DNA from: Arthrobacter sp. V1I9
Lineage (GTDB): Bacteria; Actinomycetota; Actinomycetes; Actinomycetales; Micrococcaceae
Reading direction: 5' to 3'
NCBI RefSeq assembly: GCF_030817075.1
Contig: NZ_JAUSYU010000001.1
Location: 186,001 to 250,000, forward strand
Length of the DNA stretch: 64,000 nucleotides
This document shows, piece after piece, positions 15,563 to 27,013 of the stretch (position 1 is its first letter; the number at the start of each line of letters is the position of its first letter). Position numbers and translations under genes: made by a program. The notes under the pieces were generated by a model. That model ran no database searches, had not been told where the DNA came from, and saw nothing but the letters and a program-made list of their open reading frames with translations.

Positions 15563-16906
15563 CTAGACTCCGCCGCGGCGGATCAGCTTGCCCGTGGGGG
15601 TCTGGCCGTCCACCACGGCGCCGCGCAGGAAGGTCTTGCGGACCACCCCGGAGAGGGCTTTGCCGTCGTACGGGGTGATGGGGTTCTTGTGCTTGAGCTT
15701 GGACACGTCCACCACAAACGCCTCGTCCGGAGCGAAGACGGCGAAGTCGGCGTCGTAGCCCAGCGCCAACTGGCCTTTGTTGGACAGGCGGGCCAAAGCT
15801 GCCGGCTTCTCGCCCATCCAGGACACCACCTGCTCCAGCGGGATGCCGCGGTGCCGCGCTTCCGTCCAGATCAGGGACAGGCCCAGCTGCAGCGATGAGA
15901 CGCCGCCCCAGGCCACGGCGAAGTCGCCGTTCTCCAGGTCCTTCAGGTCCAAAGTGGACGGGGAGTGGTCCGAGACGATGCAGTCGATGGTGCCGTCCAG
16001 GAGCCCCTGCCACAACAGCTCCCGGTTGGAAGCTTCGCGGATGGGCGGGCAGCACTTGTAGGCGGTGGCGCCGTCGGGGATTTCTTCGGCCATCAGCGTG
16101 AGGTAGTGCGGGCACGTCTCCACGGTGAGCTTCACGCCGTCGCGCCTTGCTGAGGCGATCATGGGCAACGCGTCCGACGACGAGAGGTGCAGGATGTGCG
16201 CCCGCGCACCGGTCCAGCGGGCCCGCTCAATCACTTCGGCGATGGCCTTGTTCTCGGCGCCGCGCGGGCGGGACGCCAGGAACGTGGAGTAGTGGTCGCC
16301 GCCGGGGTGCGGGGCACGATCGATGGCGTGCGAATCCTCGGCATGGACGATCATGAGCGAATCGAAGGACTTCAGCTCAGCCATGTCCTCCTCCATCTCA
16401 TCCGCGTCCAGGTGCGGGAACTCGTCCACGCCCGAGTGCAGGAGGAAGCACTTGAAGCCGAACACGCCTTCGTCGTGCAGCGCCCGCAGGTCGCCCTTGT
16501 TGCCCGGGATGGCACCGCCCCAGAACCCGACGTCGATGAACGCCTGGTCCTCGGCCACCTCGCGCTTGAGCTTCAGGTTTTCCACGGTGGTGGTGGGCGG
16601 AACGGAGTTCAGCGGCATGTCGATGATGGTGGTGACGCCGCCCGCGGCGGCGGCGCGGGTTGCTGAGGCGAAGCCCTCCCACTCGGTGCGGCCCGGCTCA
16701 TTGACGTGGACATGTGTGTCCACCAGGCCGGGAATCAGGGTTTCATCGTCGGCCAAATCAATGACCTCTGCCCCTGCCAGGCCGTTGCCCAGCGGCTCGA
16801 GTGCCACGATCTTGCCGTTGCGGACACCCACTTCGCGGGGTGCCAGGCCGGCAGTGGTGAGGATGCGCTGGCCGCGGATGACCAGGTCAAAACGTTCTTC
16901 AGACAT
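15563..16906 (-). CDS. allB: Allantoinase
   Basis: Zn-dependent cyclic amidohydrolase opening allantoin to allantoate. The 447-residue protein has the metal-binding [17 protein letters not shown], the [15 protein letters not shown] segment carrying the carboxylated-lysine region, later metal histidines in VHAEDSH and AHILHLSS, and the catalytic Asp in [10 protein letters not shown] strong AAGGAGG lies 7 bases before the ATG, and the gene overlaps glxK by 8 bases. It belongs to the hyi-glxR-gcl-glxK-allB unit, which carries ureide carbon through glyoxylate to glycerate. Allantoate amidohydrolase is not in view. Confidence 0.95.
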   Translation of the reverse strand: MSEERFDLVIRGQRILTTAGLAPREVGVRNGKIVALEPLGNGLAGAEVIDLADDETLIPGLVDTHVHVNEPGRTEWEGFASATRAAAAGGVTTIIDMPLNSVPPTTTVENLKLKREVAEDQAFIDVGFWGGAIPGNKGDLRALHDEGVFGFKCFLLHSGVDEFPHLDADEMEEDMAELKSFDSLMIVHAEDSHAIDRAPHPGGDHYSTFLASRPRGAENKAIAEVIERARWTGARAHILHLSSSDALPMIASARRDGVKLTVETCPHYLTLMAEEIPDGATAYKCCPPIREASNRELLWQGLLDGTIDCIVSDHSPSTLDLKDLENGDFAVAWGGVSSLQLGLSLIWTEARHRGIPLEQVVSWMGEKPAALARLSNKGQLALGYDADFAVFAPDEAFVVDVSKLKHKNPITPYDGKALSGVVRKTFLRGAVVDGQTPTGKLIRRGGV

Positions 16907-18098
16907 GGAGGTCCTCCTTCGTGCGTGCGGAACGGGACAGCGTATTTGCCGCCAGCCGTCCGCTGATCTGCGTGCCCAGCTGCTCCAGAAGCTGCCCTGC
17001 TTCTGCTATGCACCTGTCTACATTGCTTTCGAGCTCGGTCAAAGCGTAAACGTCCTCAAATCCAGCGGCACTCGCCTGGCCCGCTTCAAGCGTGGTCCGT
17101 CCGCACACGGCGATCACCGGAACACCCTGCCCGGCGGCTGCCCGGGCAACACCCATGGGCGTCTTGCCCAGCAGGCTCTGCTCGTCCAGGCTGCCTTCGC
17201 CGGTGATCACCAGGTCGGCCCCGGCAAGTCTTTGCTCCAATTCCGTGAATTCGAGGACGACGTCGATGCCCGGCCGGCGCGTCGCCGCCAGTACGGCGAG
17301 GGAGGCGTAGCCAACGCCTCCCGCTGCTCCGGCTCCCGGGGCTTCCGCCGCCTTGATGGCGCGGTGACCGATTTCCCTGGCCAGGACTTCGACAAACCTG
17401 GCCAGGGCGGCGTCGAGCAAGCCGACGTCCTGTTGTGTGGCGCCCTTCTGCGGGCCGAAAATCACCGCGGCGCCCTGGGCGCCCAGCAGGGGATTGTCGA
17501 CGTCGGACGCCAGCACAAAGCGTGTGTGCTTCAGCCGGGTATCAAACCCGCTGAAGTCGATCCGGTCGAGGCGGGCCAGGGCGGCGCCGCCGGCGGGAAG
17601 CTCATTGCCCCCGGCATCGAGGAGTGCCGCGCCGAGCCCCTGCAGGATGCCGGCACCCCCGTCGGTGTTTGCGCTGCCGCCCACTCCCAGGATCACGCGG
17701 TTGCACCCGGCGTCCAGGGCGGCACCGATCAGCTGGCCGGTGCCCAGACTGGTGGCGGTGCGGGCCTCCACGGGGCCCGGCCGTCCCCCAACCAATGCTC
17801 CGGCGGGGAGCAGTGCCAGGCCCGAGGCCGCCGCCATCTCTATGACTGCCTCATTGCCCCGGACGGCGAAGTCGGCCGTGACCGGTTCGCCTGTCGGTCC
17901 GGCCACCACGGCGCTGCGGCGGGTGAAGCCGGAGCCGACGGCGGCGTCCAGGGTGCCCTCACCGCCGTCGGCTACTGGAATGCGGACCACGTCCAGGTTG
18001 CCGCCGGCCCCGCGCTGCAGTCCCTTTTCCAGGTGTGTGCAAACGTCCGGGGCGGACAGGGATCCCTTGAACTTGTCCGGGGCAATGATGATGCGCAT
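16899..18098 (-). CDS. glxK: Glycerate kinase
   Basis: Phosphorylates glycerate (2-phosphoglycerate-forming in this family), the last step of the glyoxylate-to-glycolysis route. The 399-residue length fits the GlxK/GarK family. Diagnostic stretches are [44 protein letters not shown] and [22 protein letters not shown] precedes the ATG. It sits between gcl (15-base gap) and allB (8-base overlap). Confidence 0.95.
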   Translation of the reverse strand: MRIIIAPDKFKGSLSAPDVCTHLEKGLQRGAGGNLDVVRIPVADGGEGTLDAAVGSGFTRRSAVVAGPTGEPVTADFAVRGNEAVIEMAAASGLALLPAGALVGGRPGPVEARTATSLGTGQLIGAALDAGCNRVILGVGGSANTDGGAGILQGLGAALLDAGGNELPAGGAALARLDRIDFSGFDTRLKHTRFVLASDVDNPLLGAQGAAVIFGPQKGATQQDVGLLDAALARFVEVLAREIGHRAIKAAEAPGAGAAGGVGYASLAVLAATRRPGIDVVLEFTELEQRLAGADLVITGEGSLDEQSLLGKTPMGVARAAAGQGVPVIAVCGRTTLEAGQASAAGFEDVYALTELESNVDRCIAEAGQLLEQLGTQISGRLAANTLSRSARTKEDLHV

Positions 18099-18113
18099 GC
18101 TTGTCTTTCCTGC

Positions 18114-19904
<1,791 letters not shown>

Positions 19905-19954
19905 GGTGTGCTCCTGAAGTCTGTTTTTGGGTGTGCTGAAGGAAGCCCTGGTGG

Positions 19955-20869
19955 TCAGGGCATTAGAAGTGTGTGGATTGTGCCTGGGGCTACTCGCGGC
20001 CCGCTGAGCTTCAGGACCTGCTTGAAGAGTCCGGAGTGGTCGAGGCCGCCGTCGCCCTGGTTGACGGTGGCGGCGACGAGCTGTGCGACGACGGCGCCGA
20101 GGGGGACGGCGACGTTGACTTCGCGGGCGGCCGAGGTAACGATGCCCAGGTCCTTGTGGTGCAGGGCGAGGCGGAAGCCGGGGTCGAAGTTGCGGTCCAG
20201 CATCTTCTGGCCCTTCTGGTCGAGGACCTTTGAGCCGGCCAGGCCGCCGCCGAGGACCTTGAGGGCAGCATCAGTGTCCACACCGTAGGCCTCAAGGAAC
20301 GCGATGGCTTCGCCGAGGACCTCGATGTTGACGGCGACAATCAGCTGGTTTGCAGCCTTGACGGTCTGGCCGGAGCCGGACGGGCCCACGTGGACGATGG
20401 TTTTGCCGACGGCGTTGAGGACGTCCGAGGCCGCCTCGAAGTCTTCCTTGTCGCCGCCCACCATGATGGAGAGGGCTGCGTCGATGGCGCCCTGTTCGCC
20501 GCCGGAGACCGGAGCGTCCAGCGGGCGGATGCCGGCTTCGCGGGCTTCGTCCGAGAGGCGCTTGGCGACGTCGGGGCGGATGCTTGAGGCATCGATCCAC
20601 AAGGTGCCCTGCTTCGCGTTGGCGAAAACGCCGTCATTGCCGCTGACCACGCCCTCCACGTCGGGGGAGTCTGGCACCATGGTGATGACGACGTCGGCAT
20701 CCTTCACGGCGTCCGCGACGCTTGTGGCGCCCTTGCCGCCTTCGGAGACGAGCTTGTCGATCTTGTCCTGGCTGCGGTTGAAGCCGGTGACGGTGTGGCC
20801 GGCTTTCACCAGGTTGATGGCCATGGGCAGGCCCATGATTCCGAGTCCGATAACTGCAACGTTGCTCAT
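19955..20869 (-). CDS. glxR: 2-hydroxy-3-oxopropionate (tartronate semialdehyde) reductase
   Basis: Reduces tartronate semialdehyde to D-glycerate with NAD(P)H. The frame is open to 21019, but the ATG at 20869 ([20 protein letters not shown]) begins right at the Rossmann fold and clears the hyi stop, giving the normal 304 residues. Visible are GLGIMG, the substrate-binding [11 protein letters not shown], and catalytic Lys in [10 protein letters not shown]. It lies 38 bases after hyi and 50 bases before gcl. Confidence 0.95.
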   Translation of the reverse strand: MSNVAVIGLGIMGLPMAINLVKAGHTVTGFNRSQDKIDKLVSEGGKGATSVADAVKDADVVITMVPDSPDVEGVVSGNDGVFANAKQGTLWIDASSIRPDVAKRLSDEAREAGIRPLDAPVSGGEQGAIDAALSIMVGGDKEDFEAASDVLNAVGKTIVHVGPSGSGQTVKAANQLIVAVNIEVLGEAIAFLEAYGVDTDAALKVLGGGLAGSKVLDQKGQKMLDRNFDPGFRLALHHKDLGIVTSAAREVNVAVPLGAVVAQLVAATVNQGDGGLDHSGLFKQVLKLSGPRVAPGTIHTLLMP

Positions 20870-20907
20870 GATGGTTCTCTTTCTGAAGTCTGTGGTGTGC
20901 GGGGGGA

Positions 20908-21708
20908 TCAGCGGGAGGCGTGTTCGCGGATGGCCCAGCTGAAGGCCGTTTCCTGCGGTTGCTTGTACTCGAGGCCGATGTAGCCGTCGTAGCCGAGTTC
21001 GCGGCTGCGGGCGATCCACTCGCCGAGCGGGAGGCTGCCGGTGCCGGGGGCGCCGCGGCCGGGGTTGTCGGCAATCTGGATGTGGCCGAAGTCCTTCGCG
21101 TGGTTCTCGATGACGGACTCGACGTCGTCGCCGTTGACGGACAGGTGGTAGAAGTCGGCGAGGAGTTTGATGTTGCCGACGCCGGCCTCCGCCTTCACCC
21201 TGGCGATGACCTGGAGCGCGTCTTCGGCGGTGAGGAGCGGGTACCTGGGTGCGCCGCTGACGGGTTCGAGGAGGACGGTGCCGCCGATCCGGGCGACGCC
21301 TTCTGCTGCTGCGGCGAGGTTCTTCAGCGCCAGCTCGTCCTGCTCTTCGGGCTTGAATTCGTCCTGCCGGTTGCCGTAAAGGGCGTTGAAGGCCCTGCAG
21401 CCCAGGCGCTCACCGATACCGGCGACAACATCGATGTTGTCCTTGAACTCGGAGCAGCGTCCCTTCCAGGACACGAGGCCGCGGTCACCGCCGGGCATGT
21501 TGCCGGCATTGAAATTCAGGCCTGTGAGCTGAACGCCGGAGTCCTTGATGGCGTTCTCGAACTTCGTCGTTTCTGCGTCTGAGGGGACGGAGTTTTCGAA
21601 GGGCCACCAGAACTCGACGGCGTCAAAGCCTGCTGCCTTGGCTGCGGCGGGGCGCTTGAGCAGGGGCAGCTCCGTGAGGAGGATGGAGCAGTTCACTGTG
21701 TACGTCAT
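20908..21708 (-). CDS. hyi: Hydroxypyruvate isomerase
   Basis: Interconverts hydroxypyruvate and tartronate semialdehyde. The 266-residue TIM-barrel protein has the Hyi signatures FDAVEFWWPFE, LTGLNFNAGNMPGGDRG, LLEPVSG, LLADFYHLSVNGDD and HIQIADNPGRGAPGTG with the metal-binding Glu/Asp/His set. AAGGA precedes the ATG by about 8 bases. It is the first gene of the operon; a well-formed promoter with two operator-like repeats lies 60-130 bases upstream. Confidence 0.94.
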   Translation of the reverse strand: MTYTVNCSILLTELPLLKRPAAAKAAGFDAVEFWWPFENSVPSDAETTKFENAIKDSGVQLTGLNFNAGNMPGGDRGLVSWKGRCSEFKDNIDVVAGIGERLGCRAFNALYGNRQDEFKPEEQDELALKNLAAAAEGVARIGGTVLLEPVSGAPRYPLLTAEDALQVIARVKAEAGVGNIKLLADFYHLSVNGDDVESVIENHAKDFGHIQIADNPGRGAPGTGSLPLGEWIARSRELGYDGYIGLEYKQPQETAFSWAIREHASR

Positions 21709-21768
21709 CGTAGGTCCTTCCAGGAGGGCTTTGATCTATCTTCCCGTGCTTCCCGGCGCCTTCGCCGT

Positions 21769-21834
21769 TTCCGCTTTGTGGAATTTAGATTCTGCTTTAT
21801 GAAAAGTGTAGGGAAGGAGGTGCCGAGGAGTCAA
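21769..21834 (-). promoter_or_regulatory. Promoter and twin operator of the hyi-glxR-gcl-glxK-allB operon
   Basis: On the minus strand a -35 TTGACT (21829-21834) and a -10 TACACT (21805-21810) are separated by 18 bp. Immediately downstream lie two 15-bp elements, TTCTGCTTTATGAAA (21790-21804) and TTCCGCTTTGTGGAA (21769-21783) on the plus strand, identical at 12 of 15 positions and offset by 21 bp, two helical turns. TTC-N9-GAA symmetry suits an IclR-family dimer. The position over the start site implies repression; the regulator gene is not in the window. Confidence 0.65.
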
Positions 21835-21856
21835 GGGAAAAGCTTTTGGAGACAAG

Positions 21857-21885
21857 TAGAGCCAGGGGCGCCGCCCCTGGCTCTA
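21857..21885. terminator. Strong hairpin between the convergent-side secreted gene and the hyi promoter
   Basis: TAGAGCCAGGGG (21857-21868) and CCCCTGGCTCTA (21874-21885) form a perfect 12-bp stem. It lies 18 bases past the stop of the secreted protein gene at 21903 and just upstream of the hyi -35 box, so it probably insulates the operon promoter from read-through. Confidence 0.7.
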
Positions 21886-21902
21886 CTTCTCGCGGTGGCG
21901 CG

Positions 21903-22385
21903 TTAGCGCCCGTTAACGTGGTGCAGGGTTGGGCTCTTTTTCCAATCGGACCATTTTGAGAGCTTGCCGTTGCCGTCCTCAACCGCGAACGAGATCTCGT
22001 GATAGACCTCTTCGCCGTCGTGTTGGTCAAGGTACCGCGGGACGCTGTGGCGGCTGTTGATGAAGCGGTCGGAGCGGTTCACATGGCGCTTGATGAGCTT
22101 GTCGTAAAACTTGGTATCTTTGCCAGGATCCTCTTCGTTGAGTTTCTGCCTGACGTGGACCTTTCTCCCGTCATCACATTGCACGCTGATCTTAAAGTTC
22201 ACCCCGCCGCCTCGTTCGTGTGATGGCTTCACGGGCTTGACGGTACATCCGCGTATCTTTTGGTCATAGTCTGCAGCGGCTGGGCCCGCGATTGCTGCGG
22301 AGCCCCCGAGCAGACCTAGTGCAAGAACCGGGACCAGGGCGATCCTTGCCTGAGTTGAACCGCTTCTTGTTGTAGCGATGGACAT
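21903..22385 (-). CDS. Secreted hypothetical protein
   Basis: A 160-residue protein with a Sec signal peptide: basic start MSIATTRSGSTQAR, hydrophobic core IALVPVLALGLLGGSAAIAG and a likely cleavage after PAAA. The mature part is small, polar and basic, with a single cysteine pair (Cys residues in RGCTVKP and VQCDDG) that could form a disulfide. The ATG at 22385 is chosen for its AGGAG 5 bases upstream. No domain is recognised. Confidence 0.7.
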   Translation of the reverse strand: MSIATTRSGSTQARIALVPVLALGLLGGSAAIAGPAAADYDQKIRGCTVKPVKPSHERGGGVNFKISVQCDDGRKVHVRQKLNEEDPGKDTKFYDKLIKRHVNRSDRFINSRHSVPRYLDQHDGEEVYHEISFAVEDGNGKLSKWSDWKKSPTLHHVNGR

Positions 22386-22710
22386 TTTTGCTCCTGTTAG
22401 GATGCGTTTCACCAACGGGGGGCGTGGATCCGGACTCGTCGTCGTTGTGATCCCGGTAGTTAATGTTGCGCTCGTAGTTGGTCTGACGCTAGGGCCAAAA
22501 CTGTCTTTCTTGATGCGCTCTTCCCATTGACTTCAGGTGCCGTGGGGCTACGGTTGTAGATACGCCAGCACGCTCTGGCGAACGCGTGTGCGCCGGGGGC
22601 AAAGGCGCGCACGGCTGTTGGTCTCGAAATTCTTAACCGCTCGTCGGTATCCGAACCCACCGTCTGGTTCGCGGCCAGGCGTCCCACTACGATCCCTAGG
22701 CTGTGCCCGA
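22386..22710. other. Divergent intergenic region
   Basis: Separates the secreted protein gene (minus) from the cupin gene (plus). It holds a small hairpin (CGCCAG, loop, CTGGCG at 22563-22580) and a TAGGCT hexamer (22697-22702) eight bases before the cupin ATG, which lacks a ribosome site and may be leaderless. No convincing operator or RNA gene is seen. Confidence 0.5.
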
Positions 22711-23109
22711 ATGACCGCAAATTTCATCAGAACTTTGGCAGTTAAGTCCTTTGATGTTCCAGACAGGAAGCGCTGCCCGGACAAGGCGGAGTTCGACCTT
22801 GTCACCGTGGATGACTATTCTGTGGCGCGGCTGATCCTGGCGCCCGGCTGGCGATGGTCCGAGTCCGCCAAGCCTGCCGAGCTGACGGCTTTCTGCGAGC
22901 ATCACCACCTGGGTTACTGCATCTCCGGGCAGCTGCAAATTGAAACGTCCGACGGCGGCCGCTCCACCATACGCGCGAACGACACCTATGCGCTTCCTCC
23001 CGGCCACGACGAGTGGGTGGTGGGGGATGAGCCCTTCGTCGCCGTCGAATTTCTTGGCGCCGCTTCGTTCGGCAGGCCGCGGAGCCATGGGATGCACGCG
23101 CTGATCTAG
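22711..23109 (+). CDS. Cupin-domain protein
   Basis: A 132-residue single-domain beta-barrel protein. Cupin motif 1 is recognisable in FCEHHHLGYCISGQLQIE (about residues 66-83, three consecutive histidines), and motif 2 in YALPPGHDEWVVGDEPFVAVEFLGA, so a metal site is likely. It is similar in size to small stress- or sugar-related cupins, but no substrate can be named. The ATG at 22711 starts MTANFIRTLAVKSFD and has no Shine-Dalgarno sequence. Confidence 0.75.
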   Translation: MTANFIRTLAVKSFDVPDRKRCPDKAEFDLVTVDDYSVARLILAPGWRWSESAKPAELTAFCEHHHLGYCISGQLQIETSDGGRSTIRANDTYALPPGHDEWVVGDEPFVAVEFLGAASFGRPRSHGMHALI

Positions 23110-23245
23110 ATCACCTCCGGTCAGGCCGGCCAGCGCCTTACGTTGACGCGCTGGCCGGCTTTTTTCTGCGGCAGTACTTCCAGCGTGCCCGTTCCCGCCA
23201 TTCCTACTTCGGTGAGGTTCACGAACCACTTGACAGCCCACGAGG

Positions 23246-25444
23246 TCACGGGCATGGCCATGAGGCAGGCAGGATTGCCGGTTCGGGGGTTGAGAGCAGG
23301 GCCAGTGAGGCGGACACCGAGTGGTCGGGCTTCTCGGGCGGGCTGGCGTAAGACCGAAGTACCAGCAGGGACCTGCCCGCCAGTTCGACAGTTTCATCGG
23401 CATGGAGCAGGCCGGTGTCCGCGTGCTCACCGGCGGTATCGAGGAGTTGTTCCCAGCTGGGCGAGTACTCGGCGCTGGGAATGGTGAAGACCACCGGTTC
23501 GTCGCCGGAATTGCAGTACAGCAGGAAGTTATGGTCGTGAATCACCCGGCCGCGGTGGTCCTTGCCCACCCCGGCGCCGTTGTAGAACACCCCGAGGGCG
23601 CGGGCGAGGGGGTTGTCCCAGTCCTCCGGAACCATTGCCGAAGCGTCCTTGTCGAGCCAGACGATGTCCGGCAGTGGCTGACCGAGGCCACGCAAGACCG
23701 GCCGGCCTTCAAAGAACCTGGTGCGGCGGAAGGTGGGGTGTTCCCGGCGCAGCCTGCTGACCGCTGCAAGGAACTCCACCAAGGGCTGGTCCGCTTCCTC
23801 CCAATTGATCCATGAGAGGGGCGAGTCCTGGCAATAAACATTGTTGTTTCCCAGCTGGCTGCGCCCCAGTTCGTCGCCGTGCAGCACCATCGGAACGCCC
23901 TGGGAAAGGAGGAGCGTGGCCAGGAAGTTGCGCTGCAGGCGTGCCCGCAGTGCAAGGATGCCACTGTCGGTGGTGGGTCCTTCCACACCGCAGTTCCACG
24001 AGCGGTTGTGGGACTCGCCGTCGTTATTGTTCTCGCCGTTGGCTTCGTTGTGCTTGGAGTTGTAAGACACCAGGTCGCGCAACGTGAAGCCGTCGTGCGC
24101 CGTGACGAAATTGATTGAGGCTACGGGCCGGCGTCCTGAACTCTCATAAAGGTCAGAGGAACCCGCCAGGCGGGAGGCAAACTCACCGAGCGTGGCCGGC
24201 GCGCCACGCCAAAAGTCGCGGACGGCGTCGCGGTACTTTCCGTTCCACTCGGTCCAGAGGGGCGGGAAGTTACCCACCTGGTACCCGCCCGGCCCAACAT
24301 CCCATGGCTCGGCGATGAGCTTCACCTGGGACACCACGGGATCCTGCTGGACGAGGTCGAAGAAGCTGGACAGCCGGTCCACCTCGTAGAACTCACGCGC
24401 CAGGGCGGAGGCGAGGTCGAAGCGGAACCCGTCCACGTGCATTTCCAGCACCCAGTACCGCAGCGAATCCATCATGAGCTGCAGGGCGTGCGGGTGGCGG
24501 ACGTTGATCGTGTTGCCGGTGCCCGTGTAGTCCAGGTAGTGCTGCTTCTCGTGATCCACCAGCCGGTAGTACGCCTGGTTATCGATACCTTTGAAGGAAA
24601 GGGTGGGTCCGAGGTGGTTCCCTTCCGCCGTGTGGTTATAGACGACGTCGAGAATCACCTCGATGCCGGCGGCGTGCAGGGAACGGACCATCGCTTTGAA
24701 TTCCTGCACCTGCTGCCCCGGCTTGGTGCTGGAACTGTAGCTCTCGTGGGGCGCGAAGAAGCCGATGGTGTTGTAACCCCAATAGTTGCGGAGGCCCTTG
24801 TCCTTCAGTGTGCTGTCCTGGACGAACTGGTGCACCGGCATCAGCTCGATCGCCGTGACGCCGAGCTTCTGCAGGTGTTCGATGACGGCGGGGTGGGCGA
24901 TGCCGGCGTACGTGCCGCGTTCCCGCTCCGGCACTTCCGGATGGGTCATCGTCAGGCCCCTCACGTGGGCTTCGTAGATCAGGCTGTCGCTGTAGGGGAT
25001 CCGCGGCGGACGGTCGTGCTGCCAGTCAAAGAACGGGCTGATCACCACGGATCTCATGGTGTTGGGAGCGGAGTCCTCGGAGTTGAAGGAGACATGGTCG
25101 CCGAAGTTGTAGGAGAACATCGGCTGGCCCCAGGTGATGCCGCCGCTGGTTGCCTTCGCATAGGGGTCCAGCAGCAGCTTGTGCGGGTTGAAGCGGAGGC
25201 CGCGCGGAGGATCGTAGGGTCCCTCCATCCGGTAGCCGTACATCTGGCCGGGCAGGATGTGCGGAAGATAGCAGTGCCAGACGAAGGCATCCACCGCCTC
25301 CAGGCGGATCCGCTGTTCGGTGCCGTCCTCGTCGAACAGGCACAGCTGGACGGCGTTCGCCGCCTCGCTGAACACCGCGAAGTTGGTGCCGCTGCCGTCG
25401 TAGGTGGCGCCCAGTGGGTATGGGTTCCCCGTCCAGACTTCCAT
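23246..25444 (-). CDS. glgX: Glycogen debranching enzyme (isoamylase, GH13)
   Basis: Cleaves alpha-1,6 branches of glycogen limit dextrins in the cytosol. The open frame runs to 25717, but the ATG at 25444 has GGAGG 5 bases upstream and avoids overlap with the divergent monooxygenase gene, giving 732 residues. It has an N-terminal CBM48-like domain ([17 protein letters not shown]), then the GH13 core: DVVYNH, GFRFDLA with nucleophile Asp343, IAEPWD with acid/base Glu379, and VTAHDGFTL with Asp451. It stands apart from other glycogen genes; a GH15 gene lies at 61.3 kb. Confidence 0.95.
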   Translation of the reverse strand: MEVWTGNPYPLGATYDGSGTNFAVFSEAANAVQLCLFDEDGTEQRIRLEAVDAFVWHCYLPHILPGQMYGYRMEGPYDPPRGLRFNPHKLLLDPYAKATSGGITWGQPMFSYNFGDHVSFNSEDSAPNTMRSVVISPFFDWQHDRPPRIPYSDSLIYEAHVRGLTMTHPEVPERERGTYAGIAHPAVIEHLQKLGVTAIELMPVHQFVQDSTLKDKGLRNYWGYNTIGFFAPHESYSSSTKPGQQVQEFKAMVRSLHAAGIEVILDVVYNHTAEGNHLGPTLSFKGIDNQAYYRLVDHEKQHYLDYTGTGNTINVRHPHALQLMMDSLRYWVLEMHVDGFRFDLASALAREFYEVDRLSSFFDLVQQDPVVSQVKLIAEPWDVGPGGYQVGNFPPLWTEWNGKYRDAVRDFWRGAPATLGEFASRLAGSSDLYESSGRRPVASINFVTAHDGFTLRDLVSYNSKHNEANGENNNDGESHNRSWNCGVEGPTTDSGILALRARLQRNFLATLLLSQGVPMVLHGDELGRSQLGNNNVYCQDSPLSWINWEEADQPLVEFLAAVSRLRREHPTFRRTRFFEGRPVLRGLGQPLPDIVWLDKDASAMVPEDWDNPLARALGVFYNGAGVGKDHRGRVIHDHNFLLYCNSGDEPVVFTIPSAEYSPSWEQLLDTAGEHADTGLLHADETVELAGRSLLVLRSYASPPEKPDHSVSASLALLSTPEPAILPASWPCP

Positions 25445-25571
25445 GCCCGCCTCCATCCCCAAGGACACCATCGAATCATAAAGCTGGCGGTTCATCGGGG
25501 AAGTAGGGCAGGCGTACGACGCCGGGCCTTGCCTTCGCGGGTCTGTCCCCCCCGTGCTGCACACTGTCTCC

Positions 25572-25871
25572 ATGACCTTTGCGAATGTGGGAAGCCTCGG
25601 AACCAATCCCGGCCAGCGCGACGCCGTCGTGTCCATCCTGCTCCGGCCCATGGCCGGGCTTAAGGAGGCCGGCTGCCTGCTGTACGAAGTGGGCGTCAAC
25701 GACGAAATGCCAAACACGGTGTTTGTGTCCGAGCTGTGGGAGTCGCCGGAAGCACATCAGGCGTCACTGCAGCTGGACAGTGTTCGCGCGGCGATCGCTG
25801 AGGCGATGCCGTTGCTTTCGGGCGAGATGGGCGGCAACCAGTTCACCGTGCTCGGGTCTCCGCTGCGCTGA
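25572..25871 (+). CDS. Antibiotic-biosynthesis-monooxygenase (ABM) domain protein
   Basis: A 99-residue ferredoxin-fold dimeric barrel protein. The N-terminal strand with TNPGQRDAVVSILL, the central GCLLYEVGVNDEMPNTVFVSELWES and the helix EAHQASLQLDSVRAAIAEAMPL are typical of the ABM family of small quinone/heme-related monooxygenases. It is divergent from glgX with 127 bases between the starts. The substrate is unknown. Confidence 0.85.
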   Translation: MTFANVGSLGTNPGQRDAVVSILLRPMAGLKEAGCLLYEVGVNDEMPNTVFVSELWESPEAHQASLQLDSVRAAIAEAMPLLSGEMGGNQFTVLGSPLR

Positions 25872-25978
25872 CAGCCTCTACCGGCACCCCTGTCCCTTCC
25901 GCCGGGCAGCAGCTAGGCTGACCGGCATCGACTGGACACTATCGTCTGCACAAATGACGAACGGGGTAAGGGAGTCAC

Positions 25979-26881
25979 ATGAAACCGCTGCCTGCACTTG
26001 AGCTTGTTACCCGCCTGGAAGATGCCGAGTGGCTGGATCCCGTGGCCAAGAAAGTCCGGAAAGTAGTCAAGCGTACGGTCCGCCCCCAGTGGGCCCGGGA
26101 CATTCTCCACGGGGTGCCCATCGGCCACCCGGTCCATCCCCTGGCAGTCCAGGTTCCCTTGGGATCCTGGATCTCCGCAGCCGTCCTGGATGCGCTCCCC
26201 GGCAACAACCGGGCTGCCACCGTACTGATCGGCGTCGGAACCGCATCTGCGCTGCCTTCCGCGGTGGCCGGCTTCATGGACTGGTCGCAGCTGCACAGCC
26301 AGCAGCAGCGGGTTGGACTGGTCCATGCCGCTGCCAATATCACTGCAGCCAGCCTCTACGGTGCGTCGCTGGTGGTGCGGGCAAATGGACAGCAGGGCGC
26401 AGGCAAGGTCCTCGCGTATCTGGGTCTCGGAGTTGTCAGTTTTGGCGGCTTTTTAGGCGGCCACCTCAGCTATCGCCAGGCCGCCGGGGTCAATCACAGC
26501 GAGGATATCCCGCACCGCTTCCCGAGCGGGTGGCAGGCCCTCGCGCCGTTGCAGGACCTGCCCGATGGGAAGCTCCACAAGCGTGTGGTGGCCGGACTCC
26601 CGTTGCTCGTCTTCCGCGAAGGGGAAACGGTCAACGTGCTGTCCGACGTCTGCAGCCACCTTTCCGGTCCGCTCCACGAGGGCAAGCTGAAGGAAGGCAA
26701 GCTGAATGACGGCAGCCGGACCGACGGCGGCGACCCGTGCGTCGTCTGCCCCTGGCACGGCAGCACCTTCTCCCTGCGCTCCGGTGAAGTCCAGGCAGGG
26801 CCGGCAACTGCAAGGCAGCCGCGGTTCGAAACCCGTGTCACTGGCGGGCTTGTGGAAGTGAACCTCCCCGGCGCCGACTGA
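25979..26881 (+). CDS. DUF2231 membrane domain fused to a Rieske [2Fe-2S] domain
   Basis: A 300-residue redox protein. Residues 40-170 form a DUF2231-type membrane domain with HGVPIGHPVHPLAVQVPLGSW and about four hydrophobic helices. Residues 185-297 form a Rieske domain with ligands Cys225 and His227 (VCSHLSGPL) and Cys257 and His260 (CPWHGSTF). A short Lys/Asp-rich repeat KLKEGKLNDG lies between the ligand pairs. The fusion places a Rieske cluster at the membrane; its redox partner is unknown. A second, Rieske-free DUF2231 gene lies at 60.7 kb. The N-terminal region is cytoplasmic and has no signal peptide. Confidence 0.85.
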   Translation: MKPLPALELVTRLEDAEWLDPVAKKVRKVVKRTVRPQWARDILHGVPIGHPVHPLAVQVPLGSWISAAVLDALPGNNRAATVLIGVGTASALPSAVAGFMDWSQLHSQQQRVGLVHAAANITAASLYGASLVVRANGQQGAGKVLAYLGLGVVSFGGFLGGHLSYRQAAGVNHSEDIPHRFPSGWQALAPLQDLPDGKLHKRVVAGLPLLVFREGETVNVLSDVCSHLSGPLHEGKLKEGKLNDGSRTDGGDPCVVCPWHGSTFSLRSGEVQAGPATARQPRFETRVTGGLVEVNLPGAD

Positions 26882-26910
26882 GCATTTGACGGCGACTGCA
26901 CGTAACGGCT

Positions 26911-26951
26911 GCTAAACGTAGTGCCGCTAGACGTAGGGGCCGCTGAACGTA
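26911..26951. repeat. Three short direct repeats (GCTRRACGTA)
   Basis: GCTAAACGTA (26911-26920), GCTAGACGTA (26926-26935) and GCTGAACGTA (26942-26951) recur at 15-16 bp spacing in the gap between the Rieske gene and the convergent HNH gene. The role is unknown. Confidence 0.5.
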
Positions 26952-27013
26952 CCCGTTGGGGCACCAACGCTCCGGCCGGTTCGGTCCTATTACGACCAGC
27001 GCGAAAGAGCGTC

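Noticed and set aside
20870..21019. N-terminal extension of glxR
   Set aside because: It overlaps the hyi 3' end and adds Arg/Pro-rich sequence before the Rossmann fold.
22460..22805. Minus-strand frames in the gap and start of the cupin gene
   Set aside because: No ribosome sites, Arg-rich composition, overlapping a recognisable cupin gene.
25445..25717. N-terminal extension of glgX
   Set aside because: It would overlap the divergent monooxygenase gene; the ATG at 25444 has a good ribosome site and the family start.
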